Part shown: piece after piece, positions 21,846 to 33,638 of the stretch
How positions within the stretch are numbered: position 1 is the first letter of the stretch
How the letters are laid out: each line of letters begins with the position of its first letter
Position numbers and translations under genes: made by a program
Assembly (NCBI RefSeq): GCF_949628265.1
Contig: NC_088789.1
Location: 29,133,883-29,197,882, forward strand
Reading direction: 5' to 3'
DNA from: Cloeon dipterum
Taxonomy: Eukaryota > Arthropoda > Insecta > Ephemeroptera > Baetidae
DNA: 64,000 bases
Notes under the pieces: generated by a model
Told to the model about the DNA's origin: nothing
Seen by the model: the letters and a program-made list of their open reading frames with translations, nothing else
Database searches by the model: none

Positions 21846-22300
21846 CGGACGCCATTCGAATGACTTCGTTGTCACTTCCAGGCAAAAGGACCGCGCAAAG
21901 GCTGCAACTTCATAGGTCGACACTTGCTCGCCGCGTCCCAGGGAAATTTTATAATCGTAAATGTGCCTTTGACATTGCTTCCTGCTGGAGCCTTTGGCGG
22001 CGAGAAAAAGGAAAAACGCACCCAAAAGTACGGATTCAAAGAACTGTACAAACTGCTGATTAGGGTCTCTTAAAACAACCCTTTGAGACTCGAGCCAATT
22101 GAGATTATTATGTTTTATGTGTAACAGATTTGATTATTTATTCCACTCACTTGATCTATATATCAAAAGGATTTAAAGCATTTATTAGATTATGCAAAAA
22201 CAGAGCTTTTTATAGTTAATTAAAGTTAATATAATATTAAAACTACGGTTATATCTGGTTGGTTGCATACCTAATAAATCAACTCTTAACCTTTTTTCGT
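21846..22300. other. Chimeric junction and Z3 upstream region
   Basis: From about 21845 the sequence is homologous to about 4817-5228 and 14072-14540. The join shares GCTT on both sides (ATGGCTT in the protease, GCTTGCGGACGCC upstream of Z genes), a short microhomology. The dispersed element normally further upstream is absent here. Confidence 0.7.
21920..22050 (-). pseudogene. Degenerate minus-strand exon-like block 3
   Basis: This is the longest open copy of the family. The minus strand reads ESVLLGAFFLFLAAKGSS, then RKQCQRHIYDYKISLGRGEQ. The first part resembles a signal peptide, but this copy has Val-Leu where another copy (49212) has Met-Pro. Confidence 0.35.
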
Positions 22301-22410
22301 TCTCATAGATGGCGCGATGAATTTCTAACTAACCCACCTTTGGAGCAGCGCTGCGATCGCCTAGCCACCATTCTTGAACCTTCTAATCAGGTTCAGGTGG
22401 TCTGTCTGAG
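22301..22410 (+). promoter_or_regulatory. Conserved Z-family proximal promoter, Z3
   Basis: Same conserved block; AGATGGCGC is at 22307-22315, then GCAGCGCTGCGATCGCCTAG. Confidence 0.65.
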
Positions 22411-23982
22411 ATGTCGTTTCAAAAGGCGCTGTGCTTGATTTGCGAGCTTCCGACGGCGGACGGCGCTGTCCTCGCTGCCCGCGTGGACAAGGAGAAACTG
22501 GAAACTTGGTTTCTGAGCGTCAGCGGACACGAGTTGGCAGAGGAAATCGAGGATGACGACCTGATTTGCTACTTTTGCGCCTGGCAAGCCGAGTGAGATT
22601 CTCTCAGGAATTTAGGAATTTCTATTATTTATTTATTTATGGAATTTTCTCCTCAGGTTTCTTTGGAAATTCAATGGAATGTCAGACGAGGGTTTGGTTT
22701 GGTGGAATTTGGATTTGGACGACGCAGCAAAAGAGCTGCGGAAGCATTACTTCGGTAAAAATTATATTTATTTATTGTTTTTTTTCCAACAACTATGTTT
22801 ACAGAGGGAAATGTTGAGCAATGCTGGGTGCCACTGGAAGAAGTTGATCTGCCCGAAAGTGAAGAAGATGAAACCGAAGAGGATGGGGAAGAATTGGAAT
22901 CTGAGACACAATGCAATATTCCTTCAGAAAAGAAAAAATGTCTCTACTGTGGTAAACTACATTCATACTCGCGCGATTTGTCAAAGCATGTAAAGCAATC
23001 ACACAAAGAAGCTATCAGATGTGAAAACCATAATTGTGCCACATATTTTCACACAATCGAGGAAAGGGAAAAACACAGTGCACAATTGCATGAAACGCCG
23101 AAAGAACAGAAAATATTCAAATGTCATTTTTGCTGCAAGGAATTTATTGGAAATTGTAATTTCAACCATCATGTTCGTCGTGTCCATGGTGAATTTCCAG
23201 TCAAGTGCGCTTTTCATGGATGCGTCTCGTTTTTCAAAACTGATATCGAAATGAGGGCTCACTTTGACTCTCTTCACAAAACTGATGGTGCAAAACTGAT
23301 TGATTGTGAATATTGCGAACACAAGTTCTGTAATAAATACGTTTTACATAGCCATATTGCCAGAAAACACACGAAAAAAACACTAAAATGTGATGATTGC
23401 GGCAAAATGTTCTCAAGCAATTCAGATTTATCCAAGCACGTGAAAAGAGTGCACACACTTAAGCGCTGCCGAATTTGTAAATTAGATGTTTCGGCCGATT
23501 ATTACACTAAACACATTAGAAAGTTGACATGTATTCGCTGTAAAAACAAATTTGAATGTTCAGGTTTGTACCAGTCGCACCTGAAAAAGTGCAGAGAAAC
23601 TATGGTCAAATGTTCCAAGTGTTTAAGGAGCTTTCAAAAGCATTCTTTGCTTGTGTACCACATGAAAAGAAAACATGGAAATCGCGAGTGGGGTGGTTTG
23701 GAGCACAAAGCTCTCGGATTCAAATGTGAATCCTGCAAAAGGTACTACAAAAGTGCGAAACTCTTGAAACAGCATTCTAACAGAATGCACAATCAAGCCA
23801 AATTGAAGCATTGTGCCCACTGCCCAAAGAGTTTCCTTTTCACTACTAATTTGATTAACCATCTCGCTAAGAAACACAATTTGTTTGCGCTTGAATTTGA
23901 ATGTGATAAATGCAAAAAATTGTTCATCTCCATGAGTTATCTTCGCAAGCATATCAAGTCTACTCATTTGAAATACATTTGA
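22411..23982 (+). CDS. Z3: ZAD-C2H2 zinc-finger protein
   Basis: Exons 22411-22592, 22657-22754 and 22805-23982 encode 485 residues with the family's standard phases. The ZAD cysteines are intact. Exon 3 is almost identical to Z1 over most of its length, including the acidic linker. From about 23600 to 23733 (fingers 9-10) it switches to Z2/Z7-like residues (CLRSFQKHSLLVYHMKR, GGLEHKALGFK) and then a Z4-like CESCKRYY, before returning to Z1 identity. This patchwork is typical of gene conversion among paralogues. Twelve fingers are present; a poly(A) signal is at 24141. Nuclear DNA-binding role by family. Confidence 0.9.
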
Positions 23983-25249
23983 ATTAAATTTAAAATCAAC
24001 GCTTTCACTCAAATTGAGAAAATATTTACAAAATATTCATATGTGCTCTCTCTTTTATTCATCTCTGAAGTATCGAAATTCAGTGGATTACAATGAAATT
24101 TGCTCACATATTTTTGATGTTGATGTTATACTACAAAGTCAATAAAATCATTTAATTGTTAAAACCGTAAACGATATTATTTTTACTTTTCTATATATTA
24201 CACTCTACTTTCTAAACAAACTTCAAATCACTGATGTTTTAAATTTGTCAATATTTCCATTTTTATTTTTAAAAACGAGATAAAAAGCAATTTTGACTAA
24301 TAGGCATTCTGCTCTGTTTTTTCATTTTAAAGTGAAAATAATAAATTTGTAATAAATATAACCTATTACAACGTCAGCAGTTTTTTGGGATATGATATTA
24401 TCTCAACAAACGAACTACAAAAGCTAATTACAAAAAAAGAATGTGCCATAATTAAGGTGAAATTATGGATTACCAATAATTTATCTAATAATCTGCTTCC
24501 TCATGCGATATTCTTCTTATATAGATGAACGCGTTAAATTGACCCACGCGTCTCCTAAGTTGGCCAGAAAACAAGTGGATATTTTCACAGAACGCTAAAT
24601 CTATTTCGAAATAGGACAGAAAAAATTGCAAAGCGGTGAATTCTATCTGAAATTGGTTAATTATTTTAGGTTTTTTGCTCTTGCATTGTAGAAGGTCTCT
24701 ACGCCAAATATATTAGGTAACTAGATAATTGACGGTGTAAAAAACTACAAATTATGAATTTTCTTGGATTTTTTAGCCAATAGTGGGTAGTTTTTGTAAA
24801 TCTATTGCTTAGAACCCGAGACTAGGAATTTTAATTATAACGTATTTTGAAAAATTCCTTTTTTTCTCGAGTTCTGAAGCGGAATTTGTAGGTAACAAAA
24901 TCATCAATATGGAATTTTCTTCATAGTTCACATCGTTATCATGCGATGAGACAACTTTGAAAATCATGTACGAAATACATCGTGTTATTTTTTATTTTAA
25001 ATTATTTGATCCTTCCTTTTTACATAAGTTTCAAAGTTTTTGTTAATGCAAACTTGCTGCTAGAGATAAAAAAAGATGAAAGTTGGATAAGGCAGGCCGA
25101 ACTCGCTGCAGCGAGCCTCCTAAAGGGTATGCAACGCGCAACAAAGCGGTGATAAATCATCAGCCACGCTCATTGTCAGAATCACTGGTCGATCCCGAAA
25201 ATTCAAGAAACGCTCTGGTTTTAGAATATTGAAAGTTAAAATGCAGAAA
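23983..25249. other. Intergenic region after Z3
   Basis: Third copy of the Z-to-AnkB intergenic sequence (compare 6911-8184 and 16220-17544). No gene recognised. Confidence 0.6.
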
Positions 25250-25405
25250 TTATCCTTTCCCAGTGCCATGATCAAACTGCCCACGGCGAAAAAGCAGTGC
25301 ACTTGTAGGTATAGGTGAATTTTAAAATAAAATCACCCTGTTAATGTTATATAATTCCGTTTATTTATTTCGGTATTTGAAGCTCGTAAACCCCAGCTCA
25401 GGCAA
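25250..25405 (+). repeat. Truncated ankyrin-gene 5' flank
   Basis: Only the first ~155 bp of the shared ankyrin 5' flank remain (TTTCCCAGTGCCATGATCAA through TTTGAAGCTCGTAAACCCC). It breaks directly into the AnkB3 3' coding fragment, so the promoter-proximal part is gone. Confidence 0.7.
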
Positions 25406-25805
25406 GAGTGGTGAAGACGGCAAAACTGTCCTGCATTGTGCTGCGCATAATTTGAATCACGGTGCCAGCTTAGCTCAGTTTTTTGTGTCTAAGGGTGTAA
25501 ATGGGAATGAGAAAAACTTTGCGTCAAAAACAGCGCTCCACCCTGCCCTTTTAGAGAAGAACATCGGATTCGCCAGGGAATTGCTGCAAACTGGAGCAGA
25601 ATTGAAGGCGATCCTCGACGATGAAGGGATTCGAGAGCTGAACAAAATCACGAGCACGGGTCAGTCTGGTTGTTTGCTCATGGATAACACAGTGACCAAG
25701 GTTGTGCCGTTATGCGGATATTTTAAGAGAAATGTTGGCGTTCGCAAGATCTCTTTCACTGTCAGCGTAAACCACGGGCCAACTCAAGTAAATGAAAGGA
25801 GATGA
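25406..25805 (+). pseudogene. AnkB3: 3' fragment of an AnkB gene
   Basis: The last ~130 codons of an AnkB gene (TVLHCAAHNLNHG, TALHPALLEKNIGFA, then the basic C-terminal tail to ...QVNERR) are joined straight to upstream flank. Relative to AnkB2 about 1.9 kb is deleted, including the start codon, TATA-like site and most repeats. The tail is open here and matches the AnkB1 tail region better than AnkB2, which stops early. The joined frame extends upstream to 25344 by chance. Probably not expressed as a normal ankyrin protein. Confidence 0.85.
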
Positions 25806-26563
25806 AATGCACGCCGTGAGAATGACTTTATGGACTTTTTTTGTGTTTTGTTCAGTGGGACTGAAGGATGACAAAGGGAATTTACTTCCGCGCTTTTGGA
25901 GTGAAATAATAATGTTTTATTGATTGGTTTATGTTGTTGTAAAATCGAATTTATTTTACTTCTGAATGTTAACTGTATTAAATTCATAACTGAAATCAAA
26001 CTTGGGTAGATAATGAACATCCTGAATTTATAACTATTATTAATAACTGTTAATAAATGTGCATAATTTTGCCAATGAATGTTGTAAACACATCGCCAAA
26101 TATAATAACAATCTTTGAAATTTAAATCAAACTTTTATTTCAACACTTATAAACCTTTTAATTTAAAATAATTTAATAATTTACAAATTAATATTTAGAA
26201 TAGGAAAATGTATGATAAAATCATTAAATATAATTGCTAAACTGTAATTTTAAAAAGTAATAGAGAAAATTAAGATCAATAACATGCATTAAAAGAGTTA
26301 AAAAATAATTGGCTGTACATTTTGTGGATTTTTTTACCAAATTGGTTATTAAAAGTAAAACCCAGCAGAGAAAACTCATTGCATTCTACCATTATTATTA
26401 GCAGCTAAAGTTTTGGCATTTTGGCCTCCCAGGCCTCCAATGGTCAGCTGTTAAAATATTATTTTTATTTAAATATATCCAATATAACAGTTGTTTTTGT
26501 TTGTTTACGAGCCGCAGTAGTGTTTTTATTATTCTAACAGTGTAAACATGATTTTTGTTTGTT
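25806..26563. other. AT-rich intergenic region
   Basis: Copy of 19869-20713. The TTTATT at 26525-26530 is the minus-strand AATAAA of the protease gene. Nothing else seen. Confidence 0.6.
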
Positions 26564-29500
26564 TCACGGGATGTAGGAGTATTTGAGTTCGTCGTCGGTG
26601 TGTTCGATGATCCAGCGTCTGTAGGCGGCGACGTCGGTGAAGATGGCCGGGTAGTCGGTGTTGCAGAACTTGCCGCCGTCGATATTCCTGGCCACGGTCT
26701 CGCTGACGATGCCGCGCGCGTAAAAAACGCCATTCTCCTCCACGACCAGCGCCGCGCCGCTGTCACCGTTGCAAGGACTCTTGTTCTCTGTGATTCAATT
26801 TAAAAATGGATTTAAAATTTAGATTAATCAAATTGTTCTCACTGTTAACATATCCGGCGCAGAACTTGGGCGAGGCGCGCATTTTGGTGCTGTAGAAGGT
26901 CTCCTTGCCCTCGATCAGCTTGCACTGATTCGGATTCAAGATCGGCAAGTCCAGCCTCTGCAGCTGGTCCGCCAAATTGTAGTCCTGGATTAGGCCCCAG
27001 CCAGCGATCTATTTAGACACAAAATAAATATTTTATTGAAATTCCATTAACACGAATTATTTAAAAGCGCTTGAGGATTTTTACGTTTTTTCATTATAAT
27101 AATTGATTTATTTTATTTTTTAATTTTTATTAACCAAATGACACTCACGGTGCCGTTGACGTTGTTCAGGAGTTCGAAACTGCTGGACTTGTACCACAAG
27201 CAGAGAGGCGACACGGTGATGGTGGTCTCGACGCTCCTCGTCAGCTGCAGCAACGCAATGTCATTTTTCACCAAGTTGTGGTCGTACTCTTCGTGTTTAA
27301 TCACGCTCCTCACCTGAAGCAAAAAATTAACGTCCATAATTTATATCTCAAAAATTGCAAATTTTTAAATTACAGTAATTTTACTCTAACTGGAAATTTA
27401 ATTCAAATTTTATTTTTTAATTCCTTCAAGAAAACATTTAAAAAAATCAGCCGCAGTTCCAGCATTAAAATCACTTTAATACCGAGTGTATGGAGACGCC
27501 ATCATCCTTGGTCCAGCCCGAGTTGAGCAGCTCCTTTCCCAGGGCGACGACCAGACTGCCCGCCTCGGCCGTGCTGCCCTTCTCGTCGACGCAGTGCGCC
27601 GCTGTTACCCCAAAATTAAATTAAACATTAAATATTAAAATTATTATTATTTGCTCACCGGTGAGGATGAATTTCTTGGAGATGAGGGAGCCGACGCACG
27701 AGTACTTGAGCTGCGTGTAGTAGACCTTAAAGAGGGCCGCCGACCAGGGAAACTCGCGCAGGGTGGCGTCCACGCCGCCGAACGCAAGCTTCGTTCCCAG
27801 GTCTTTGCTCCGCACGCCGCAATTTAGATAGCTCCGGAAATCTGTAAAGACGGGATTTTTTTAATTTTATTTGCTAGCTTCACCTGTATATTAATATTTT
27901 TTTTTATTAAAATGTGTTTAAAATTATTTCGCCAGAAAAATTTTAAGTTTGGCATTCAGTTTTCTGACTGTTTTATTGTATTAATGAAAATTGTTAAACA
28001 ATTAGCAGTGAAATTCTTCCGTCTGTGCAATTTTTTTAAAGAATAAATAAATTTTATCTTTTTTTTATTTTAAAATAATAAATAAAAATGGTAAATTGTG
28101 TACTTTTAGACTCCAAAATGGAAGTGGCGACGGAGCTTTGCAAGGAGATGTCTGTGTTCTTGGTGAGGAAGTCGACATAGCGGGCCGCGTCTGTCACGCT
28201 GATCACTTGGTACTTGCGGCACTGCTGCTGCCTGCCCGACCGCTCCGCCGGCACCTCTCCAGCCACCTTCTTCAGCGCCACGTTGTACAGGCCTCTGAGG
28301 AACCACCGCTCGCCGATCTTGAACTGTATCGGCGCCCCGAATCCTCTCAGACAGCTGCTCAAACCATCTAAAAGAAAATTTAAATTAAATAGGATTTTTA
28401 ATAAAAAAAAAATGCTTATAATTGATACCATTTTAAAATGTACGCACGCTTATTAAATTGAAAATTCTAATTTTTTTGTTTTTTAAAATAGTTTAATATT
28501 TAGAATCATCAAAGACGAAAAATTAAAGCAATTTCATTTCTAAATTCTGTTCTTAAGGAACTAGTATATAAATAATTAAATTATTATATTAATTGATATT
28601 TAATTTAATAAAAAAATGTCTCGCAATGGGATTAATGTTGATATTGCAAATTAAATGAATTTCTGACATTATTAATATATTCGTACATTTAAAAACAATT
28701 TTATTGAATTGCAATGAGACTTAATTATTTTTGTTCTTTCATATAACGTTAAATTTCTAGTTTGATGCGCTACAAAAATACCTTCGTAGAGAAGACAAAT
28801 ATTGGAGTTCTCGAAATACGCCTGAAAAGGCAGTCTGACTTTCGCCTTGCACGCGGACGCCGGTTGAATTTTGAATTTTCCGACCACAATGTCGTCCGAT
28901 GAAACATCCTTTCCCACAAGCTGTAAAAATTTGAGTACACCTTTTATGAGAACATTTAAATTTTAAAAATAAATAAATCTCGCACGGTGGCAATTCCGGC
29001 ATTTTCCGTGATGGTCGATCCCTCCTTTTCGATGGCTTTATTCCACAGGCAAATGGGCAGCACACCATTCTTCAGCAGGTCTTTGGCGAACCTGAGAATG
29101 GCAAGGTTCGCCCTGAAGTCGTCCAGACGGAAGTCTTCGTGCACCACCTTGTCCGTCGGCTAGTAATAAATTAAAAATTGAGAAAGAAAATTTGCTAATA
29201 ATTTTTAATTTTAATTAAACGCACTGTGACGAACTCCTGGTAGTTTGTTTTCGCGAACGAGACTCGGATGTTGCTAAGGTCGGCGCTTTCCACGCAAATT
29301 GCAGCTGATAGAAAATTTTTAATTATAAAAATTGGCAAGGAAATTCAAGTAATTATTAAAATTAATTAAAAAATTCATTTAGGGGCATTTTTGATTAAAT
29401 ATGTAACCAACAGTTCAATATTTTAATTTTTTGCCAAGCGGTGTTACTGTAAATTAAATTTAATTAATTGGCAAAATGTTTTATTTTCTCTTTGGATTAT

Positions 29501-30053
29501 TTTCTAATTAATTTGCATAATGATTTAAATTGTGTTGAACTCACAGGTGACGATGTATCTGTTGGAAACGACGCTGCCGAAGCAGTGTTTGCTGATGATG
29601 TCGTCGGCGATCTCGATCTTGGCCAGCCACGCGCGGTCATCGTTTTCGTGCACCAGGCCGCACTCGTTGTGGCTCAGTTTGTTATCACTCGTGTTTTTAA
29701 ATACTGGGGACGGCAAATATTGCCAAGAATAATAGAGATTTATGTAAATAAAGAAATGCCTTCTTTACTATTTGAAGGCAATAAAATTTAATTCAAAAAT
29801 TAATAATTTAAAGAATTCTGGTCTGCATATTAACTGACAGATAATTTAATTTCCCTGTAGACAAATTACAATTAATAAAATAAACAACTTACGTGGGATT
29901 GTGGAGCGTTTGGCACGTCTCCCGGCAAATGCGTGGCAAGAGAGCAGGAAAACGAGCAGAAAAGTCAGCGCCTGCGAGCAGCAAATTCGTAAAAATATTA
30001 AAATTCGCGAAATTTTGCAGCTGGCCGGCCGCCGGCTGCGAGCCAACCTTCAT
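26564..30053 (-). CDS. Dual-domain secreted serine protease: dead plus active trypsin-like domain
   Basis: Twelve predicted exons (30053-30048, 29971-29893, 29703-29545, 29304-29225, 29159-28986, 28920-28782, 28367-28104, 27841-27659, 27601-27483, 27313-27149, 27008-26843, 26787-26564) join in frame to 585 residues. A six-base first exon (Met-Lys) plus exon 2 give a signal peptide, MKALTFLLVFLLSCHAFAG. Domain 1 (exons 3-7) has the chymotrypsin fold without the triad: TSAIC for TAAHC, RANLAIL for the Asp site, CLRGFGAP for the GDSGGP site. Domain 2 (exons 8-12) is intact: GGVDATLREFPW, TAAHC, KNDIALL, CNGDSGAAL. The residue six before the active Ser is Ser, which hints at chymotrypsin-like preference. 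The activation site is atypical (TKLAFGG rather than IVGG). Likely an extracellular protease of the haemolymph or gut. The micro-exon start is the least certain part. Confidence 0.82.
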
Positions 30054-31249
30054 CTCGCGGCTCCTGCAGCTCACCGCACACTAAAACGAGGCGGAAAGTG
30101 GTCTGTCAGCTTTTCTCGCGCCGACAGCGTTGCCAACCGAGTTAATAGATTCAAGAGGAGGCGATCATTGCAAACGGAATGTTTACATTCTGGCTTTTGA
30201 GTTAATATTCGAAACCATTCCGTGCCCAAATTCCCCGGGACTTAATTTTAACCTGGCCAAATTTAATAAATATTTTATAATTTTAAGCATTAATCACATT
30301 TTATCTAATTTCAGTGGAATTAGCTACGCAATTAGAGATTGAACACTCGTATAAATGCAAATTTGTTTTTAATCTCCCGCGTGATTTATTTAATTTTGAT
30401 GCTTTCCTCAAGCTTTGAATTTTATTTAAAACAAAAAATAATAATAAGTATTAATTTAAAAATTTTGGTGCTAAATTTTGTAATGTACTGATGATGAGAT
30501 TTATTTCAAATAGTGTATTTAACTGGATGACCACGGATAACATTGCAACGGAGCGGCACGCGGGTCAGGCGCGAAGGTCACAGCCAGCCTCGCGAGCAAA
30601 CAACAAATCTGGAGATCACTCTGGCCTTAGCGCCGACCAAATGATGTTAAACTCGTCTAACAGCAAGTGACGTAATTTCACAGGGACACCTTGCTTTGGT
30701 GTTTGGGATAAATTTAAGCATTAATAATTTTTTAAGACAGAAATACACACACGCAGCCCTTTTATTTATTTAAATTGCGGTTATTATTTTAACTGGTAAA
30801 GGTCAACTCTTTTTTCCTCCTCGGCGGCGTCTTTTGACTTGTACAGATTTTATCTCTCGACGTCTCGTCGTGTTTTTTCCTCTTTCTTAAATGTTCCTGA
30901 ACTTTGATTTCTATCTAAAACAAAAATAAAAACAGCAAAACATCATGGAAATTATTCCGAATTTGACACTAAAAATTTATTTATTTGAATTGTTTTAATT
31001 TTTAGTTATTATAGATTCGAATTAATTTAAATCTAGCAATGAAGACATTATTTATGTGTTTAATTACTATTTTTGAAGGGATGGTTAGGTTCAAAATAAG
31101 AGCTATTTTAATTTTTAGTTGAGTAAGTAAAATTCTGCGGAAATGAGCATATAAACACTACAGGAAAGATCACAAAGCGAATTTTACGCGGGAAAACGCC
31201 GGTGTTGTCGCAGTAAGTAGTAATAATTTATAAATAATTGCATAATTAT
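30054..31249. other. Intergenic region upstream of the protease gene
   Basis: The first ~150 bp are GC-richer and should hold the protease promoter and 5' UTR (minus strand). A second GC-richer patch lies at about 30540-30660. The rest is AT-rich. No gene recognised; this is one of the few stretches without a visible repeat partner in the window. Confidence 0.5.
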
Positions 31250-31801
31250 TTTATAAAATGATGTGAAAACATACTCATAAATGACGCTTTGACCCTGATA
31301 TCAGGACTGATGTCGCCTGCCGTCCCCCCTTTTTTTTGCTCAGGCCGCGACCAGCGATAACGCTGTTCAACACACCTGTAGAAAAATACTGCAAGTAAAA
31401 TTTTCATATTTTTTATTGAAGCATTAAAATTATTTTAAGCAGAATTCACCAAATCACCCACCATGCTTGAATAAAACACATTTTTTGGGTTTATCCGCAT
31501 GTTTACGAATTTATCCCCAAATTAATAAGTCACATTTCGCGCCAAAAAAGTCAGAAATTATGGAAAATTCGCGATGAGTGTTAAAATTTTCGGTCTTGTG
31601 GGGAAACTAGTGGCTTTTACTAATCCATCATGAGATTTTTTATCCTCAATAAAAATGCACGTGTATCAGAAAAATTCACAAAATTGCAGAAAATCCCGAA
31701 AAAACAGATTTTTGCAATGCAGTAGGTTTTTGCTACTCTGATTTTAAGTCTCGTCAAGGAGTACCATAAAAAATAGCAAAAAACTGAAAACCTCTTTTTC
31801 T

Positions 31802-31920
31802 TAATGTTTGTAAAGGTTAAACTGGCAGGGTTCACAGGCAAGGCTGCGCGCCTTTGTTTTCCTGTTGGCGGCGCGTAACCGAACAAGGCCCGCGCGGCTG
31901 TTGCGAGTCACGACTGCTGT
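31802..31920. repeat. GC-rich core repeat, copy 1
   Basis: One of six copies of a core with GGCAGGGTTCAC, AAGGCTGCGCGC, TTGGCGGCGCGTAA and GGCCCGCGCGGCTGTTGCGA. It stands out sharply from AT-rich surroundings. Function unknown. Confidence 0.65.
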
Positions 31921-32149
31921 TAATATGTTACTAGTGGCTTTTAAAATCCATCATGAGAATTTTTTATCTTCAATAAAAATGCATGTTTAAGAAAAAATCG
32001 CAAAATATCAGAAAATCCCTCAAATAACATTTTTTTCCAATGCATTGGGTTTTTGCTACTTTGATTTTAAGTCCCGTCAAGCTGTGTTGGGATTACAATA
32101 AAAAAATGGGGAAAATAATAAATTAAAAAATGTATTTTATGTCTGTAAA

Positions 32150-32285
32150 GGTCAAACTGGCAGGGTTCACGTTCAAGTGCAAGGCTGCGCGCTTTTATAT
32201 TTTCTTGTTGGCGGCGCGTAAAAGAACACGGCCCGCGCGGCTGTTGCGAGTCACGACTGCTGACACTACTGCTGTAAATATGTCG
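32150..32285. repeat. GC-rich core repeat, copy 2
   Basis: Same core about 350 bp downstream of copy 1 in the same orientation, ending GCGAGTCACGACTGCTG. Confidence 0.65.
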
Positions 32286-33233
32286 CACAGATATTGCTTT
32301 AAAAAATTAAATTGATGTCCGGCTAAAATGAACAAATTATTCGAAGTTCATCATTCGCTTGATTTTAAGGCCGAAGAAAAATGAATACAAAATCAAGAAA
32401 AGGAACAAACGCTCCAAGGGAAATCTTTTTTGACCTATTTTCGAAATAAATTTCAGCTAAGGATTTAATATAGGTTTTATTAAAAAAACGCCATAAGCCT
32501 GAAAAATCCAGGGTTCGCCAAAACTGGAAAACCCAGTGAATTGCAAAAAATTATTTTTAATTTTTGAATGATTTTTCTGCAATTTCACGCCTGCTTCCGA
32601 AACACGTGCATCCTTATGGAAGATAAAAAATTCTCTTGACATGGATCAGTATTAAAGCCACACTGGTTTTGCCAAAAGAGCGAAAATCTTTACTCTCATC
32701 GTAAATTCGAAAAAACCCAAAAATCGTGGGTTTTCCAGCTTTTTTTGCATAAAAATAAAGTGGTGCATTTTTACGCATAACAAAATTCGCGAACCTTCTT
32801 GTGATTATATTACTATTTTAATAAATTATTCACACACTGCTTACCTCAAGCAATGCATTCTTCATAAAAAAACGGAAGAAATGATTCCCATCAACTATGT
32901 TTTTCCAACAGTCAGGAGTGGACTGACATCCAAGGTAAATAAATTTGATAAATAGTCGGCGCAAAAAATTTTGAGACCCTTGCGCTGCCACCGTCTCTGA
33001 TAAAAAACTACCGCGGTTAGAAAAAAAGGGCAATTAGTGCTCCCTGGGAAAGAAAAATGGAATTAATAAATTTGAGAAAATGTCAACTATATGCTTATCT
33101 GCTGCATTGATAATGAGGTGCCCTTCCAAACATTTGATAGTGCCTATATATGAATTATTATCATATACGCGTATAAATGCAGGGGGAAAATGAGCAAACG
33201 ACGTAATTCTGAGGCCGCATTCTGTCCGCCAAC

Positions 33234-33587
33234 ATGCTTTCCTCTCTGTTCTTCAGCTTGACGTTATTTTCAGGTAAGTGATCGCCCTATTTTTTTTACA
33301 TTGGGCTAACAAGATATTTTTTTCTTCAGCCGTTGTTGGACAGTCAGTCCTTGTTAACATTACTAACACCACGGAATTTCCATATGTGGTACGCATTTTA
33401 AGCTGTTTTAATTTAAAATATCAAGCTGAATTAATTTTTCCGTTCAAAAAAGTGTCAGGGTATTACTTGACGATATTACGATCGATATTGTTTTTACCGT
33501 TGTAATCGATGTAAAATATTTGGGCGCCCCAAAGGGAGAGTGTAGGGAGAGCCTCAGGTATAAAAAACCACCCTCTCAGAGAGGACG

Positions 33588-33638
<51 letters not shown>

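Larger units (their letters stand above)
31250..33233. repeat. Upstream part of SPH repeat unit A
   Basis: Non-coding. The same order of sequence precedes SPH-B (about 36320-37831) and SPH-C (about 44180-46171). It holds two head-to-tail ~350 bp repeats, each with a GC-rich core, then AT-rich text leading to TATATAC and GTATAAATGCAGGGGGAAAA (about 33160-33190), a plausible TATA region about 50-60 bp before the SPH-A ATG. Confidence 0.6.
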
